NCBI GenBank assembly: GCA_963799065.1 | Contig: CAWCVJ010000001.1 | Coordinates: 310,001-374,000, forward strand | DNA from: JAJPHW01 sp963799065 | GTDB taxonomy: Bacteria; Acidobacteriota; Terriglobia; Terriglobales; Acidobacteriaceae | Direction of reading: 5' to 3' | DNA: 64,000 nt | Shown: positions 44,054 to 52,555 of the stretch, piece by piece | Layout of the letters: the number at the start of each line of letters is the position of its first letter | Numbering within the stretch: position 1 is the stretch's first letter | The notes under the pieces: generated by a model | Seen by the model: only the letters and a program-made list of their open reading frames with translations | What the model was told of the DNA's origin: nothing | Databases searched by the model: none | Made by a program: the position numbers and the translations under genes

Positions 44054-47000
44054 ATGAAACTCTTTTCGTCGCGCCTCTTCGCTCTGACTGCTCTGACCAT
44101 CGTAGCTACATTCACCTTCGTCGGATGTGGCGGCGGTTCGAGCGCCACCGCTCCCTCCTCTGAAATCACCGTTACGCTCAATCAAAACTCGGCAACGCTT
44201 GACATCGGTGACACGATGCAATTCGCGGCCACGGTAAAGGGCTCCAGCGACACCGCCGTCGTTTGGGCGGTTGACGCAATCTCTGGCGGAAATGCCACAG
44301 AAGGAAGCATAAGCAAGGACGGTCTTTATACCGCTCCCGCGCAGGCGGGGACGCATAAGGTGACTGCGGCCAGTGCGGCTAACACTGAGGCCGTGGCCAC
44401 TGCCGTGGTCACAGTTAACGGCGACGTTTCTATTTCTCCGCCAACGGCCGACGTGATAGCGGGCGGAGCCCAGCAGTTCACGGCGGCGATAAAGGGGACT
44501 ACCGGTTCGGTGAATTGGTCGGTCGATGGAACCGCGGGAGGGAGCGCAACCGCTGGAATCATAACTCCCGCCGGTCTATATACCGCGCCCGCTCAGGCTG
44601 GTCCTCACACCATTACGGCTACCAGTTCCGCGAATCCGTCGACCAGCGCGACAGCACCCGTTTCGGTCTTTACTTTCACACTCACCCCCGCGGCAGCTAT
44701 TCTGAATTCCGGCGCTAGCCAGCAATTCACGGCCGCGATTCAGGGTCTCAGCAGTTCTTCCGTCACTTGGTCTGTGGATGGAGTCAGTGGCGGAAACCAG
44801 ACGGTTGGAACCGTCGGCACAACTGGTCTCTATACAGCTCCAATCCAAGCGGGTTCGCACAAAGTGACCGCGACAAGCGTGTCCGACAACGCAGCCGCCG
44901 TGAGCGCGTCGCTCACCATTCAGACCGGCGCGGAGTCGGTCTCTCCCGCTAGTGTTGACTTAACTCCCGGAGCTACGCAGCCGTTCTCGGTCAGTTTTCA
45001 AGGACTGAGCAATAACGCTGCGACTTGGTCGGTGGATGGAGTTGCCGGCGGCAATGCCACGACGGGCACCATCAGCGCCAGCGGACTGTACACCGCCCCG
45101 GCTCAGGCCGGAAGCCACACCGTCACGGCCACAAGTATCGAGAATTCAGAACTTCACGCGAGTGCGGCAGTGTCGGTTTTGGGTCTTTTAGTTTCACCGC
45201 CAACCGTAACCATCGAAGTCGGCGCCACACAACAGTTTACTGCGACCATTCAGGGAATCATGAATACGAACGCGACCTGGTCGGTGGATGGCATCCCGGG
45301 AGGAAACGCGACCACCGGTACGGTCAACGCCACGGGCTTATACACTGCGCCGACCCAGGCAGGACCTCACACGGTCACGGCAAATAGCGTGGGCGATTCG
45401 CAACTCCAGGGAAGCGCCGCTCTGTCCGTGCTCACCATTGCCGTTTCGCCAACGTCAGCGACGATGGAGGCGGGTTCGACGCAACAATTCACCTCTACGA
45501 TTCAAGGGACAACAAATACGGGAGTGACTTGGTCGGTGGATGGGATCAGCGGTGGCAATTCCACGGTGGGGACGGTGAGCGCAAGCGGCTTGTATACTGC
45601 TCCCGCGTCGGCGAACGATCATACCGTCACGGCCACTAGTCTCGCGGATCCTTCAGCGAGCGCATCTGCCGCGGTCGCCGTGTTTACCTTGTCGATTTTG
45701 CCCACTAAATCCGTGGTGCCGGCGGGAGGGGCGCAGCAATTCAGTTCTGCGCTCCAGGGCCTTAGCAACACCGCCGTGACGTGGTCGGTGGATGGCGTCG
45801 CTGGCGGAAACTCCACCACGGGAACGATCACCTCGTCGGGTCTTTATACATCACCCTTCGCCACTGGCCTTCACACCGTGACGGCGACCAGCGTCGCCGA
45901 TCCCTACGGCGCCGCGTCGACTACGATCACACTTGCCAATAGCCGTGCGGGCACCGTTCTGACTTATCACAATGACGACGCACGCGATGGGGCCAATACC
46001 GAGGAAATTATTCTCAATCCGACCAACGTGAACCCCACTCAGTTCGGCAAGCTGTATTCCTATCCTGTGGACGCGCAGATTTACACTCAGCCGCTCTATC
46101 TTCCCCAGGTAAACATCGCAGGGACAAATCATAATGTCGTGTTTGTCGCTACCGAAAACAACACTGTATACGCGTTCGACGCCAACGGTCTGCAGACTGC
46201 GCCTTTGTGGAGCGTGAACCTCGGGCCATCGATCCAGACCAATGACTATTACGGCATCTATCCCTTGCTTGGCACGACCAGCACACCGGTGATCGACGTC
46301 ACCACCGGCACTCTGTATGTTCTCGCAGAAACCGTGGGCGGTATTTTCCACTTGCACGCCCTGGACGTGACCTCGGGCGCGGAAAAATTTGGCGGACCGG
46401 CCGACGTTACGGGTTCCGTGCCCGGCACCGGGTATGACAGCGTAAATGGCACGATTACCTTGGAAACCGAATGCTACCAACGTATGGGTCTCGCCCTGAA
46501 TCCGACGAATAACACGATCGATATGGCATTCGGTCACTGCAATCACGGCTGGTTGGTGGATTATGACAAAACCACGCTGATGCTCACGGCGATCTACAAC
46601 GACACTCCCGATGGCGGTGGCGGTGGTCTCTGGGGGGGCGGCGGTGCGCCCGCGATTGACGACACCACGGGCGATTTCTATTTGATCTCTGGCGTGGATA
46701 CCGATGATCCTTTGAGCGGCTACAACGATTCGTTCCAGCGATTGTTGCCCAGCAGTCTAGCCCTGGCCGATTACTTTACGCCGGACAACGCATCCGTTCT
46801 GGATGCCGCGGACGCCGACTTAGGAAGCGGCGCCAACATCCTCATGCCGGACAATCCGTCCAGCACTCCGCACGAAACCATCGGCGGGGGCAAAGACGGA
46901 AGAATCTTTGTTATCAATCGGGACGACATGGGGCAGTTTTTTCAGGATTCGAACAATGTCGTTCAGATCGTCCAAACCGGCGTGCAGCAGTATGACAACA

Positions 47001-47422
47001 TCTTCTCCACGCCCGCGTTTTGGAACGGCCTCATCTTTTATCACGACGAGAACGACGTGTTGCAGTCCTTTAGTTGGAGTAACGGCTTACTTTCGACCAG
47101 CCCAGTGTCTCAGGGAAGCTTCGTTCTCGGAGCGCACGGCGCAACGGCCTCTGTTTCCGCCAACGGCACATCGAACGGCATCGTTTGGGAAATCGACAAC
47201 TCGGCATACAGCACCACGAATAACGGCGCTTGCGTACTGCGCGCTTACAACGCCACGAACTTATCGCAGGAATTGTACGACAGTTCGCAGGCCGGATCTC
47301 GCGACACCGCGGGCCTTGCCGTGAAGTTCACCGTGCCGACGGTCATTGCGGGGCAGGTATATGTGGGAACATCAAACGAGTTGGACATTTACGGCGAACT
47401 GGCCGGCAGTAGCGGGCACTAA
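44054..47422 (+). CDS. Lipoprotein with seven Ig-like repeats and a PQQ-like propeller
   Basis: A 1122-residue protein started at ATG 44054 (MKLFSSRLFALTALT) giving lipobox FVGC (C25). Residues about 40-630 hold seven Big2/Ig-like units of 84 residues with the shared core TWSVDG, GLYTAPAQAGSHTVTATS. The C-terminal half (from LTYHNDDARDGANTEEI) resembles a quinoprotein/PQQ-like propeller with VVFVATENNTVYAFDANG and GGGGGLWGGGGAPAIDD. Similar acidobacterial proteins are thought to be cell-surface or adhesive; no enzymatic residues were recognised. It stands alone after a 500-bp upstream gap. Confidence 0.85.
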   Translation: MKLFSSRLFALTALTIVATFTFVGCGGGSSATAPSSEITVTLNQNSATLDIGDTMQFAATVKGSSDTAVVWAVDAISGGNATEGSISKDGLYTAPAQAGTHKVTAASAANTEAVATAVVTVNGDVSISPPTADVIAGGAQQFTAAIKGTTGSVNWSVDGTAGGSATAGIITPAGLYTAPAQAGPHTITATSSANPSTSATAPVSVFTFTLTPAAAILNSGASQQFTAAIQGLSSSSVTWSVDGVSGGNQTVGTVGTTGLYTAPIQAGSHKVTATSVSDNAAAVSASLTIQTGAESVSPASVDLTPGATQPFSVSFQGLSNNAATWSVDGVAGGNATTGTISASGLYTAPAQAGSHTVTATSIENSELHASAAVSVLGLLVSPPTVTIEVGATQQFTATIQGIMNTNATWSVDGIPGGNATTGTVNATGLYTAPTQAGPHTVTANSVGDSQLQGSAALSVLTIAVSPTSATMEAGSTQQFTSTIQGTTNTGVTWSVDGISGGNSTVGTVSASGLYTAPASANDHTVTATSLADPSASASAAVAVFTLSILPTKSVVPAGGAQQFSSALQGLSNTAVTWSVDGVAGGNSTTGTITSSGLYTSPFATGLHTVTATSVADPYGAASTTITLANSRAGTVLTYHNDDARDGANTEEIILNPTNVNPTQFGKLYSYPVDAQIYTQPLYLPQVNIAGTNHNVVFVATENNTVYAFDANGLQTAPLWSVNLGPSIQTNDYYGIYPLLGTTSTPVIDVTTGTLYVLAETVGGIFHLHALDVTSGAEKFGGPADVTGSVPGTGYDSVNGTITLETECYQRMGLALNPTNNTIDMAFGHCNHGWLVDYDKTTLMLTAIYNDTPDGGGGGLWGGGGAPAIDDTTGDFYLISGVDTDDPLSGYNDSFQRLLPSSLALADYFTPDNASVLDAADADLGSGANILMPDNPSSTPHETIGGGKDGRIFVINRDDMGQFFQDSNNVVQIVQTGVQQYDNIFSTPAFWNGLIFYHDENDVLQSFSWSNGLLSTSPVSQGSFVLGAHGATASVSANGTSNGIVWEIDNSAYSTTNNGACVLRAYNATNLSQELYDSSQAGSRDTAGLAVKFTVPTVIAGQVYVGTSNELDIYGELAGSSGH
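44170..45939 (+). repeat. Seven tandem 252-bp units coding the Ig-like domains
   Basis: The codons for TWSVDG recur near 44261, 44514, 44766, 45024, 45276, 45528 and 45780; the last spacings are exactly 252 bp. Later copies are more alike than the first two, which fits growth by unequal crossing over. Confidence 0.85.
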
Positions 47423-47437
47423 GCTCCACAGAAGTCT

Positions 47438-47926
47438 TTATTGTTCCGGCCAAGCGCCCAGCAACCGGCGGACGTCGATCAGTTGCGCAATGTGATAGGA
47501 GTTGTGGTCCGCCAGGAGCAGGGCCTCGCGCAACGCGGTTTGTCCGGTGCCCCAGGGAAACTTTTCGAACAAGTCTGTCTTCGGATTTTCCACTAAGTCC
47601 TGCATGGCTTTAAGATCGGATTGGAAGGCGGCGATGCTCTCATCCCACGCCGAAGCGCTTGGCGGCGCTTCCTTCGCAGGCCAATATCCGCTCGGAAACT
47701 CGGGCGAAACGTGCTTTGGATCGCGACTGAAATTAAGAATGTCCCATTGCGCAAGGCGGATATGATCGAGCAGCATCCATGGCGAGTGCGGGAACCCCTC
47801 TGGTTTCGCCCCGCGCAGGTCAGCCGGAATTCCAGAAATCGCAGCATCAAAGTCAGCATGAGCGTTGCCGCCCTTCAGGAGATCGACCAAGTGTTGGCGT
47901 AGAACTTTGTCGGAATCTGGGGTCAT
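47438..47926 (-). CDS. DinB-family protein
   Basis: A 162-residue four-helix DinB/YfiT-type protein started at ATG 47924-47926 with AAGGAA upstream; a longer frame begins at 47959. Metal-type histidines are placed as in the family: MLLDHIRLAQWDIL and the late LLADHNSYHIAQLIDVRRLL. DinB-like proteins are often thiol-dependent S-transferases (bacillithiol, mycothiol or others); the substrate here is unknown. It ends 15 bp after the surface protein on the other strand. Confidence 0.88.
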   Translation of the reverse strand: MTPDSDKVLRQHLVDLLKGGNAHADFDAAISGIPADLRGAKPEGFPHSPWMLLDHIRLAQWDILNFSRDPKHVSPEFPSGYWPAKEAPPSASAWDESIAAFQSDLKAMQDLVENPKTDLFEKFPWGTGQTALREALLLADHNSYHIAQLIDVRRLLGAWPEQ

Positions 47927-48201
47927 TAACGTTTCCTTTTCAATATCGGAAGTCAGCACCGGGTCGCCGGAGAAAGTATAGATGCGCCCAGAAACGCAAC
48001 CGTCGCTTCCCGGTTCTTTCGTACGTCCGCGCCGGTACGTCCAGCCGAACCGAATGTCGCAGAAGAGGGAAAGCCCGCCGCAGTTACGACCCCGCGAGAT
48101 AAGCCCACCCGTCCTGAGATTCTACCTCGGGGCGCGATGGCAGGGTAGGTTAAGTCGGTCGCCTCCGGCGACGCGAGCCCATATACAAGTTAAGAGGAAA
48201 A

Positions 48202-48278
48202 TGGTCGGGGCGATAGGATTTGAACCTACGACCCCCTGCGCCCAAGGCAGGTGCGCTACCAGGCTGCGCTACGCCCCG
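48202..48278 (-). tRNA. tRNA-Pro (TGG)
   Basis: The minus strand forms a cloverleaf: acceptor CGGGGCG/CGCCCCG, D-arm GCGC/GCGC, anticodon arm CCTGC-CTTGGGC-GCAGG with anticodon TGG, T-arm GTAGG/CCTAT and discriminator A. CCA is encoded at 48202-48204. Its 5' side borders the decayed PIN toxin gene. Confidence 0.95.
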
Positions 48279-48344
48279 ACGTGAGTAGCAGAGTTGATTC
48301 TAAAGTACATTCCGGATTGTGGCCAATCCGCCTCTTGTTTTCTG

Positions 48345-48639
48345 GGTCTGCCCGCGCCCCGGAATTTGGAAGCCGCGGATGCCATGTTTAGAGAGGATTT
48401 TGCCGGCCGGGTTTTCGATTTCGAGAGCGATGCGGCGCGCGCTCTTTCCCCGTATCGCCGCGCGCCGACGGCGGCTGGGCAACCCGATTGCCCAGGCAGA
48501 CGCGCAAATCGCGTCGATTGCCCAAGTGCGTAGCGGCAAACTGGCTACCCGCAGGATCGCGGATTTTCGGGATTGCGGCATCGACGTGATCGATCCCTGG
48601 GATGTCGTCCTAGTCCGCGAGGCGACCATTTCGGCCTAA
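48345..48639 (+). pseudogene. Decayed PIN-domain toxin (VapC/FitB-like) fragment
   Basis: Two frames together recall the second half of a FitB-type VapC toxin: one gives NLEAADAMFREDFAGRVFDF then ESDAARAL, the other continues IAARRRRLGNPIAQADAQIA then SIAQVRSGKLATRRIADF and CGIDVIDPW. The frame changes at about 48441-48451, in GCTCTTTCCCC. The N-terminal third, with the first catalytic Asp, is missing; the sequence there runs into the tRNA-Pro flank. No antitoxin gene is present. It is most likely a non-functional relic. Confidence 0.7.
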
Positions 48640-48815
48640 CTGCGCAAGCGCTTACACATACGAGCAATACTTCTGCGTTTAAACCCGTCGGAGAAAAGTT
48701 TTGTTCGTTTTCATGGCTCCAGACGCTGTCTCTTAGGGTTATAAACGTCAGTAGGCAGCCACGGAAATGCACTGCCCGGCATACAAATCCGCAATCATTC
48801 CAGGGAGAAATAGCG

Positions 48816-50069
48816 ATGACTTACCGACAACAAAGACCTTCGTTCCTGCGCTTCGCAACACCCAGCGGCGCGCTGGCGTTTGTGGCATTGATTCTGGCGG
48901 GGCTGTTGACTGCCTCACTCGCGCAGGCCCAAACCTACACCAACCTTTATAGCTTCACCGGGCCAGGCGGATCGAACCCCTATTCGGGCTTGATCCGAGA
49001 CTCCGCTGGAAACCTTTATGGAACAGCCAGCAGTGGCGGTTCCGCGAACGAAGGGGTGATATTCAGGATCGAAAAGAACGGCAAGGAAAATGTGCTGTTT
49101 TCTTTCACGGGTGTAAGCACTGGCTACGATCCAACCTCCACGTTGCTGGCCGATGAGACCGCTGGAGTACTTTACGGCACGGCAGCTGGGGGAGGAGACC
49201 CGAGTTGCCCGCAAGGGGATCAGTTCGGCTGCGGTGCGGTTTTCAAGCTCAGCAAAACGGGAAAATACACCATACTTTACAGCTTTACTGGTGGTGCCGA
49301 TGGAGCATTTCCTTTTGCCGGTTTGATCAAGGATTCCGCCGGTAATCTCTATGGCACCACTCAATTTGGCGGAGATTTGAGCTGTGGAAATCAGGCGTCC
49401 GGCTGCGGCACAGTTTTCGAGATTAGCCCAAGCGGCCAGGAAGCGACATTGCACGCATTTGCCGGCGGCTCTGATGGATCGGGCCCTTACTATGGCACGT
49501 TGCTTCGCGACACTGCCGGAAATTTCTACGGCGTAACGGTCGCGGGCGGGAGCTCCAACTGTGGAGTGGTCTACCAAATAGCTAAGAACGGTGCGGAGAC
49601 GATACTTCACAACTTCGCCGGCGGTACCACCGACGGATGCGTTCCCATCGGAGCCTTGATTGAGGACAACGCAGGGAATCTTTACGGTACTGCCTCGACG
49701 CATGGCGCCGGGACGGGCTATGTCGCGGGAGTGGTCTTCAAGCTGAGCAAGGATGGCAGCCAGTACAACATATTGCATACATTCACGGGCCAACCGGACG
49801 GAGACACGCCAGAAGGCGGATTGATTCGCGACGCTGCCGGAAACCTGTATGGCACGACTGAGTTTGGCGGGACAGCAGGTGCCGGAACCGTCTACGAATT
49901 GAATAATCAGGGATCTCTAACCGTGCTTTACAACTTCACCGGCTCATCCGACGACGGCGCTTATCCTTACGACACTTTGTTGGGCGATCCGGCGAAAGGT
50001 GTTCTGTATGGCACCACCGCTTTTGGAGGCGTCGACTTCCAGGGAACCATATTCTCACTCAAGAAGTAG
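48816..50069 (+). CDS. GloVer-repeat secreted protein
   Basis: A 417-residue protein started at ATG 48816 behind AGGGAG; a longer frame upstream crosses the pseudogene and is rejected. Residues about 20-42 are the signal peptide (LILAGLLTASLAQAQ). The mature protein is a series of about ten units with the core SAGNLYGTTxxGG and VFKLSKTGKYTILYSFTG, with cysteines in CPQGDQFGCGAV and LSCGNQASGCGTVFE. Such proteins may fold as a propeller; function unknown. A strong terminator follows at 50110-50153. Paralogue of the frameshifted gene at 39360-40611. Confidence 0.85.
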   Translation: MTYRQQRPSFLRFATPSGALAFVALILAGLLTASLAQAQTYTNLYSFTGPGGSNPYSGLIRDSAGNLYGTASSGGSANEGVIFRIEKNGKENVLFSFTGVSTGYDPTSTLLADETAGVLYGTAAGGGDPSCPQGDQFGCGAVFKLSKTGKYTILYSFTGGADGAFPFAGLIKDSAGNLYGTTQFGGDLSCGNQASGCGTVFEISPSGQEATLHAFAGGSDGSGPYYGTLLRDTAGNFYGVTVAGGSSNCGVVYQIAKNGAETILHNFAGGTTDGCVPIGALIEDNAGNLYGTASTHGAGTGYVAGVVFKLSKDGSQYNILHTFTGQPDGDTPEGGLIRDAAGNLYGTTEFGGTAGAGTVYELNNQGSLTVLYNFTGSSDDGAYPYDTLLGDPAKGVLYGTTAFGGVDFQGTIFSLKK

Positions 50070-50109
50070 CAGTTATTGTGGCGTTGAGTCCTAAACCTTT
50101 CAAGGCAAT

Positions 50110-50153
50110 CTGGATCCGGTGCGCTTGATCAACGCACTGGATCCAGATTTTTT
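50110..50153 (+). terminator. Intrinsic terminator of the GloVer gene
   Basis: A 14-bp stem with one G-T pair (CTGGATCCGGTGCG and CGCACTGGATCCAG), a 9-nt loop and ATTTTTT directly after. It lies 41 bp past the stop codon. Confidence 0.9.
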
Positions 50154-50259
50154 GGGCGATATCGAGACTATCGGTCTTAACGTATGTGCTAACGAATCAG
50201 GCACACCTTTTACGTATTGAATTCGGACGCAGCCCGCGACCCATAACCGACTGCGTATA

Positions 50260-50820
50260 ATGGGTTACGTAATGATGGAGACGCGCCGCTTTGCCCTGGT
50301 GGCCTATGTTCAGGGTGATTTGATTCGATTTGTGGATAATCTGCGGCGCGAGTTGCATCCCGCGCTACCGCCGCTTCCCGCTCATCTAACCATCCTCCCC
50401 CCCCGCTGTCTTCTCGGAAGTGAACAAGCGGCCCGGGATATTCTCGAAGAAACATGCAGTCAAGCTCAGCCCTTCGAAGTCACCCTGGGTGAGGTCGAGA
50501 CTTTCGTCCCCATTACTCCGACGTTGTTTATCCGGGTGAGCAATGCGGCGTACCGCATGCGTGAGCTGCACGACGTTCTCTCGCGGCAGGAGTTGGCGGG
50601 CATCGAGCAGTGGCCTTACATGCCGCACATGACCATCGCGAAAATGACCACAGAAGCCGAGGCCCAGACTGCACTCACGACGGCGCAGAAGCGCTGGGCG
50701 GAGTTTCCCGGCAGCCACAAAGTGCTGGTCAAAGACCTGACCTTTGTCCGCGAAGATAGCCCCAACTGCTGGGTGGATATTTCCGGGGTGACCTTGGGCG
50801 GCAGTCTGGTTAAGCGCTAG
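50260..50820 (+). CDS. 2'-5' RNA ligase / 2H phosphoesterase family protein
   Basis: A 186-residue protein of the 2H phosphoesterase superfamily. The two catalytic HxT motifs are present as HLTI (PAHLTILPP, about residue 47) and HMTI (MPHMTIAKM, about residue 128). Family members open 2',3'-cyclic phosphates or join 2'-5' RNA ends. The start at 50260 (MGYVMMETRRF) could be moved to the ATG at 50272 or 50275. The gene stands alone. Confidence 0.85.
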   Translation: MGYVMMETRRFALVAYVQGDLIRFVDNLRRELHPALPPLPAHLTILPPRCLLGSEQAARDILEETCSQAQPFEVTLGEVETFVPITPTLFIRVSNAAYRMRELHDVLSRQELAGIEQWPYMPHMTIAKMTTEAEAQTALTTAQKRWAEFPGSHKVLVKDLTFVREDSPNCWVDISGVTLGGSLVKR

Positions 50821-51018
50821 ATTAAAACGCTCACTCCCGTCCGAGTCACCTTCGGCGCAAAAGTTCATGCCCCTCGCCGGTCGGGTACACATCCCTCTTG
50901 TGCTTTGCGTCCAAGGCGACCGCGGCGTACACATTAAATTTGGGTTATGTGTGTGGCCCGGCTGTGTACCGACGTCCGCTCCCCAGCGGTACTCGATGAG
51001 CAGCGGAGAGAACGACCT

Positions 51019-52287
51019 ATGCAAATCGGAGTCTACGGCGCGGGTTACCTCGGAACCATAGTTTCCGCCTGCCTCGCCGATTTTGGCACGCCCGTCACCT
51101 GTTGCCACATGGATAGCTCGCGCATGGTTGGCCTGGCGCAAGGCAACGTTCCGTTCCACGAAAAAAACCTGACCGAAGTCATCAAGCGCAACGTGCGCTC
51201 AGGACGCCTCGCCTATTCCACGGATGTGGAGTCGTTCGCGCGCAAATCGCAAGTCATTTTTCTCGCCGAAGACACGCCAGAGGGTTTGACGGAGATTGTT
51301 CTGCGAATTGCTCGTGCGGTTTCCAAGCCTTCGATTCTCGCGATCGTGACTCCCGCGCCGGTGGGAACCGCGGCTGAACTGGACCGTAAATTGAAAGAGG
51401 CGGGTCTCATGGCGCTTTTAGTATCGCAACCCATTTTCTTCACCCCGGGATGCGCCGTGGAGGATTTCAACTGGCCCGATCGGATCATTCTGGGATCGAA
51501 TTCGAATGAGGCGATCCAGACGGTCAAGCAGATTTTTCATCCTCTTGTGATGCGCGGCGTCCCAGTGATCGTGACCAATCACGAGACGGCAGAACTGGTG
51601 CGTGAATCCGCGACGGCATTCGTTGCCACCAAGATATCCTTCATTAACGAACTTGCAAGTTTATGCGAACGGGTTAACGCCGACGCTGTGAGTCTCTCGC
51701 TGGCGCTCGGGTTAGATAAGCGTATCGCACCGCGCTGCCTGCAACCAGGAGCGGGCATGGGCGGGCTGTTCGCCGAGTCCGACATGGATTCCCTGGCAAT
51801 GCTGGCTCAGCAAAACGGCGTTTCTCTGAAGGTTCTGTCCGCCGCCCGCGAAGTCAATCAGGGGCTTGCCGAAAATGTGGTCGACCGCATTTCCGGATTG
51901 ATCCAATCGGTGCAAAACAAAGACGTCGGGATTCTAGGATTGGCCTTTAAGCCCAACACAAACTCGGTCGCGGGATCATCGTCGGTGAGGTTGGCGCAAA
52001 ACCTGGTTTCAAAGGGCGCTCGCGTGAGAGCCTATGATCCGGTCGCGATTCCCGATGCGCGCATCGCACTCAACGGCGATGTTCATTATTGCGAAACCGC
52101 GTACGCCGCGGCCGAGGGCGTGGACGCGCTGGTCGTCGGCACTGGCTGGCCAGAGTTTCGCGGCTTGGATTTCGCTCGCATCAAGAATCTGCTCAAGCGT
52201 CCTCTGATCGTGGACACGAAAAATCTTCTCGACTGCGTCCGCCTGCGCTCCATGGGCTTCGAGTACGTCGGCGTCGGGCGCAGCTAG
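51019..52287 (+). CDS. UDP-glucose/GDP-mannose dehydrogenase-like protein lacking catalytic residues
   Basis: A 422-residue three-domain protein started at ATG 51019 with GGAGAG upstream. The NAD domain shows IGVYGAGYLGTIVSACLADF and FLAEDTPEG; the central domain has QPIFFTPGCAVEDFNWPDRI and ATKISFINELASLC; the C-terminal UDP-binding domain has GILGLAFKPNTNSVAGSSSV and RAYDP. The hallmark loop PGxGYGGSCFPKD reads PGAGMGGLFAESD (243-255), so the nucleophilic Cys is Phe251 and the Lys is Ser254; the catalytic Lys of ELVK is Arg195. It probably does not make uronic acids by the usual mechanism. Its role is open. Confidence 0.85.
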   Translation: MQIGVYGAGYLGTIVSACLADFGTPVTCCHMDSSRMVGLAQGNVPFHEKNLTEVIKRNVRSGRLAYSTDVESFARKSQVIFLAEDTPEGLTEIVLRIARAVSKPSILAIVTPAPVGTAAELDRKLKEAGLMALLVSQPIFFTPGCAVEDFNWPDRIILGSNSNEAIQTVKQIFHPLVMRGVPVIVTNHETAELVRESATAFVATKISFINELASLCERVNADAVSLSLALGLDKRIAPRCLQPGAGMGGLFAESDMDSLAMLAQQNGVSLKVLSAAREVNQGLAENVVDRISGLIQSVQNKDVGILGLAFKPNTNSVAGSSSVRLAQNLVSKGARVRAYDPVAIPDARIALNGDVHYCETAYAAAEGVDALVVGTGWPEFRGLDFARIKNLLKRPLIVDTKNLLDCVRLRSMGFEYVGVGRS

Positions 52288-52320
52288 TCTCGATCCCAGT
52301 CTCTTCTGCAACCCGCAAGA

Positions 52321-52493
52321 CCTCGCCCGGCTGAGGTACGCCGGATCTTCGGGATGACCACCGACCGTCAAGGAGCTTCAGCCATCCCGAACCAGCCGGG
52401 TTCTCTTGACCGGGTCGAGGGATCTGGCGTGCAGCGAGTGAGCAGTCGCCAGCCCTTCACTCCGGCGTACGCGCGGCTGCGTTCAGGATGACT
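52321..52493. repeat. Dispersed intergenic repeat, copies B and C inverted, with a degenerate third unit
   Basis: Copy B (52321-52359) begins CCTCGCCCGGCTGAGG and ends TTCGGGATGACCA. Copy C (52383-52430) is the reverse complement type, reading CGCCAGATCCCTCGACCCGG on the minus strand. A third, degenerate unit (52459-52493) ends TTCAGGATGACT. All relate to copy A at 20001-20047. The gap between the UGDH-like gene and ychF holds little else. Confidence 0.7.
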
Positions 52494-52555
52494 GCAACAA
52501 AAGGAAAGCGAACGCTTGCCTCGCGAAAACCCCTGCTATCATCAATAGATTCCCT

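Noticed and set aside
48573..48815. 81-residue upstream extension of the GloVer protein
   Set aside because: It runs through the PIN pseudogene and would bury the signal peptide; ATG 48816 has a good ribosome site.
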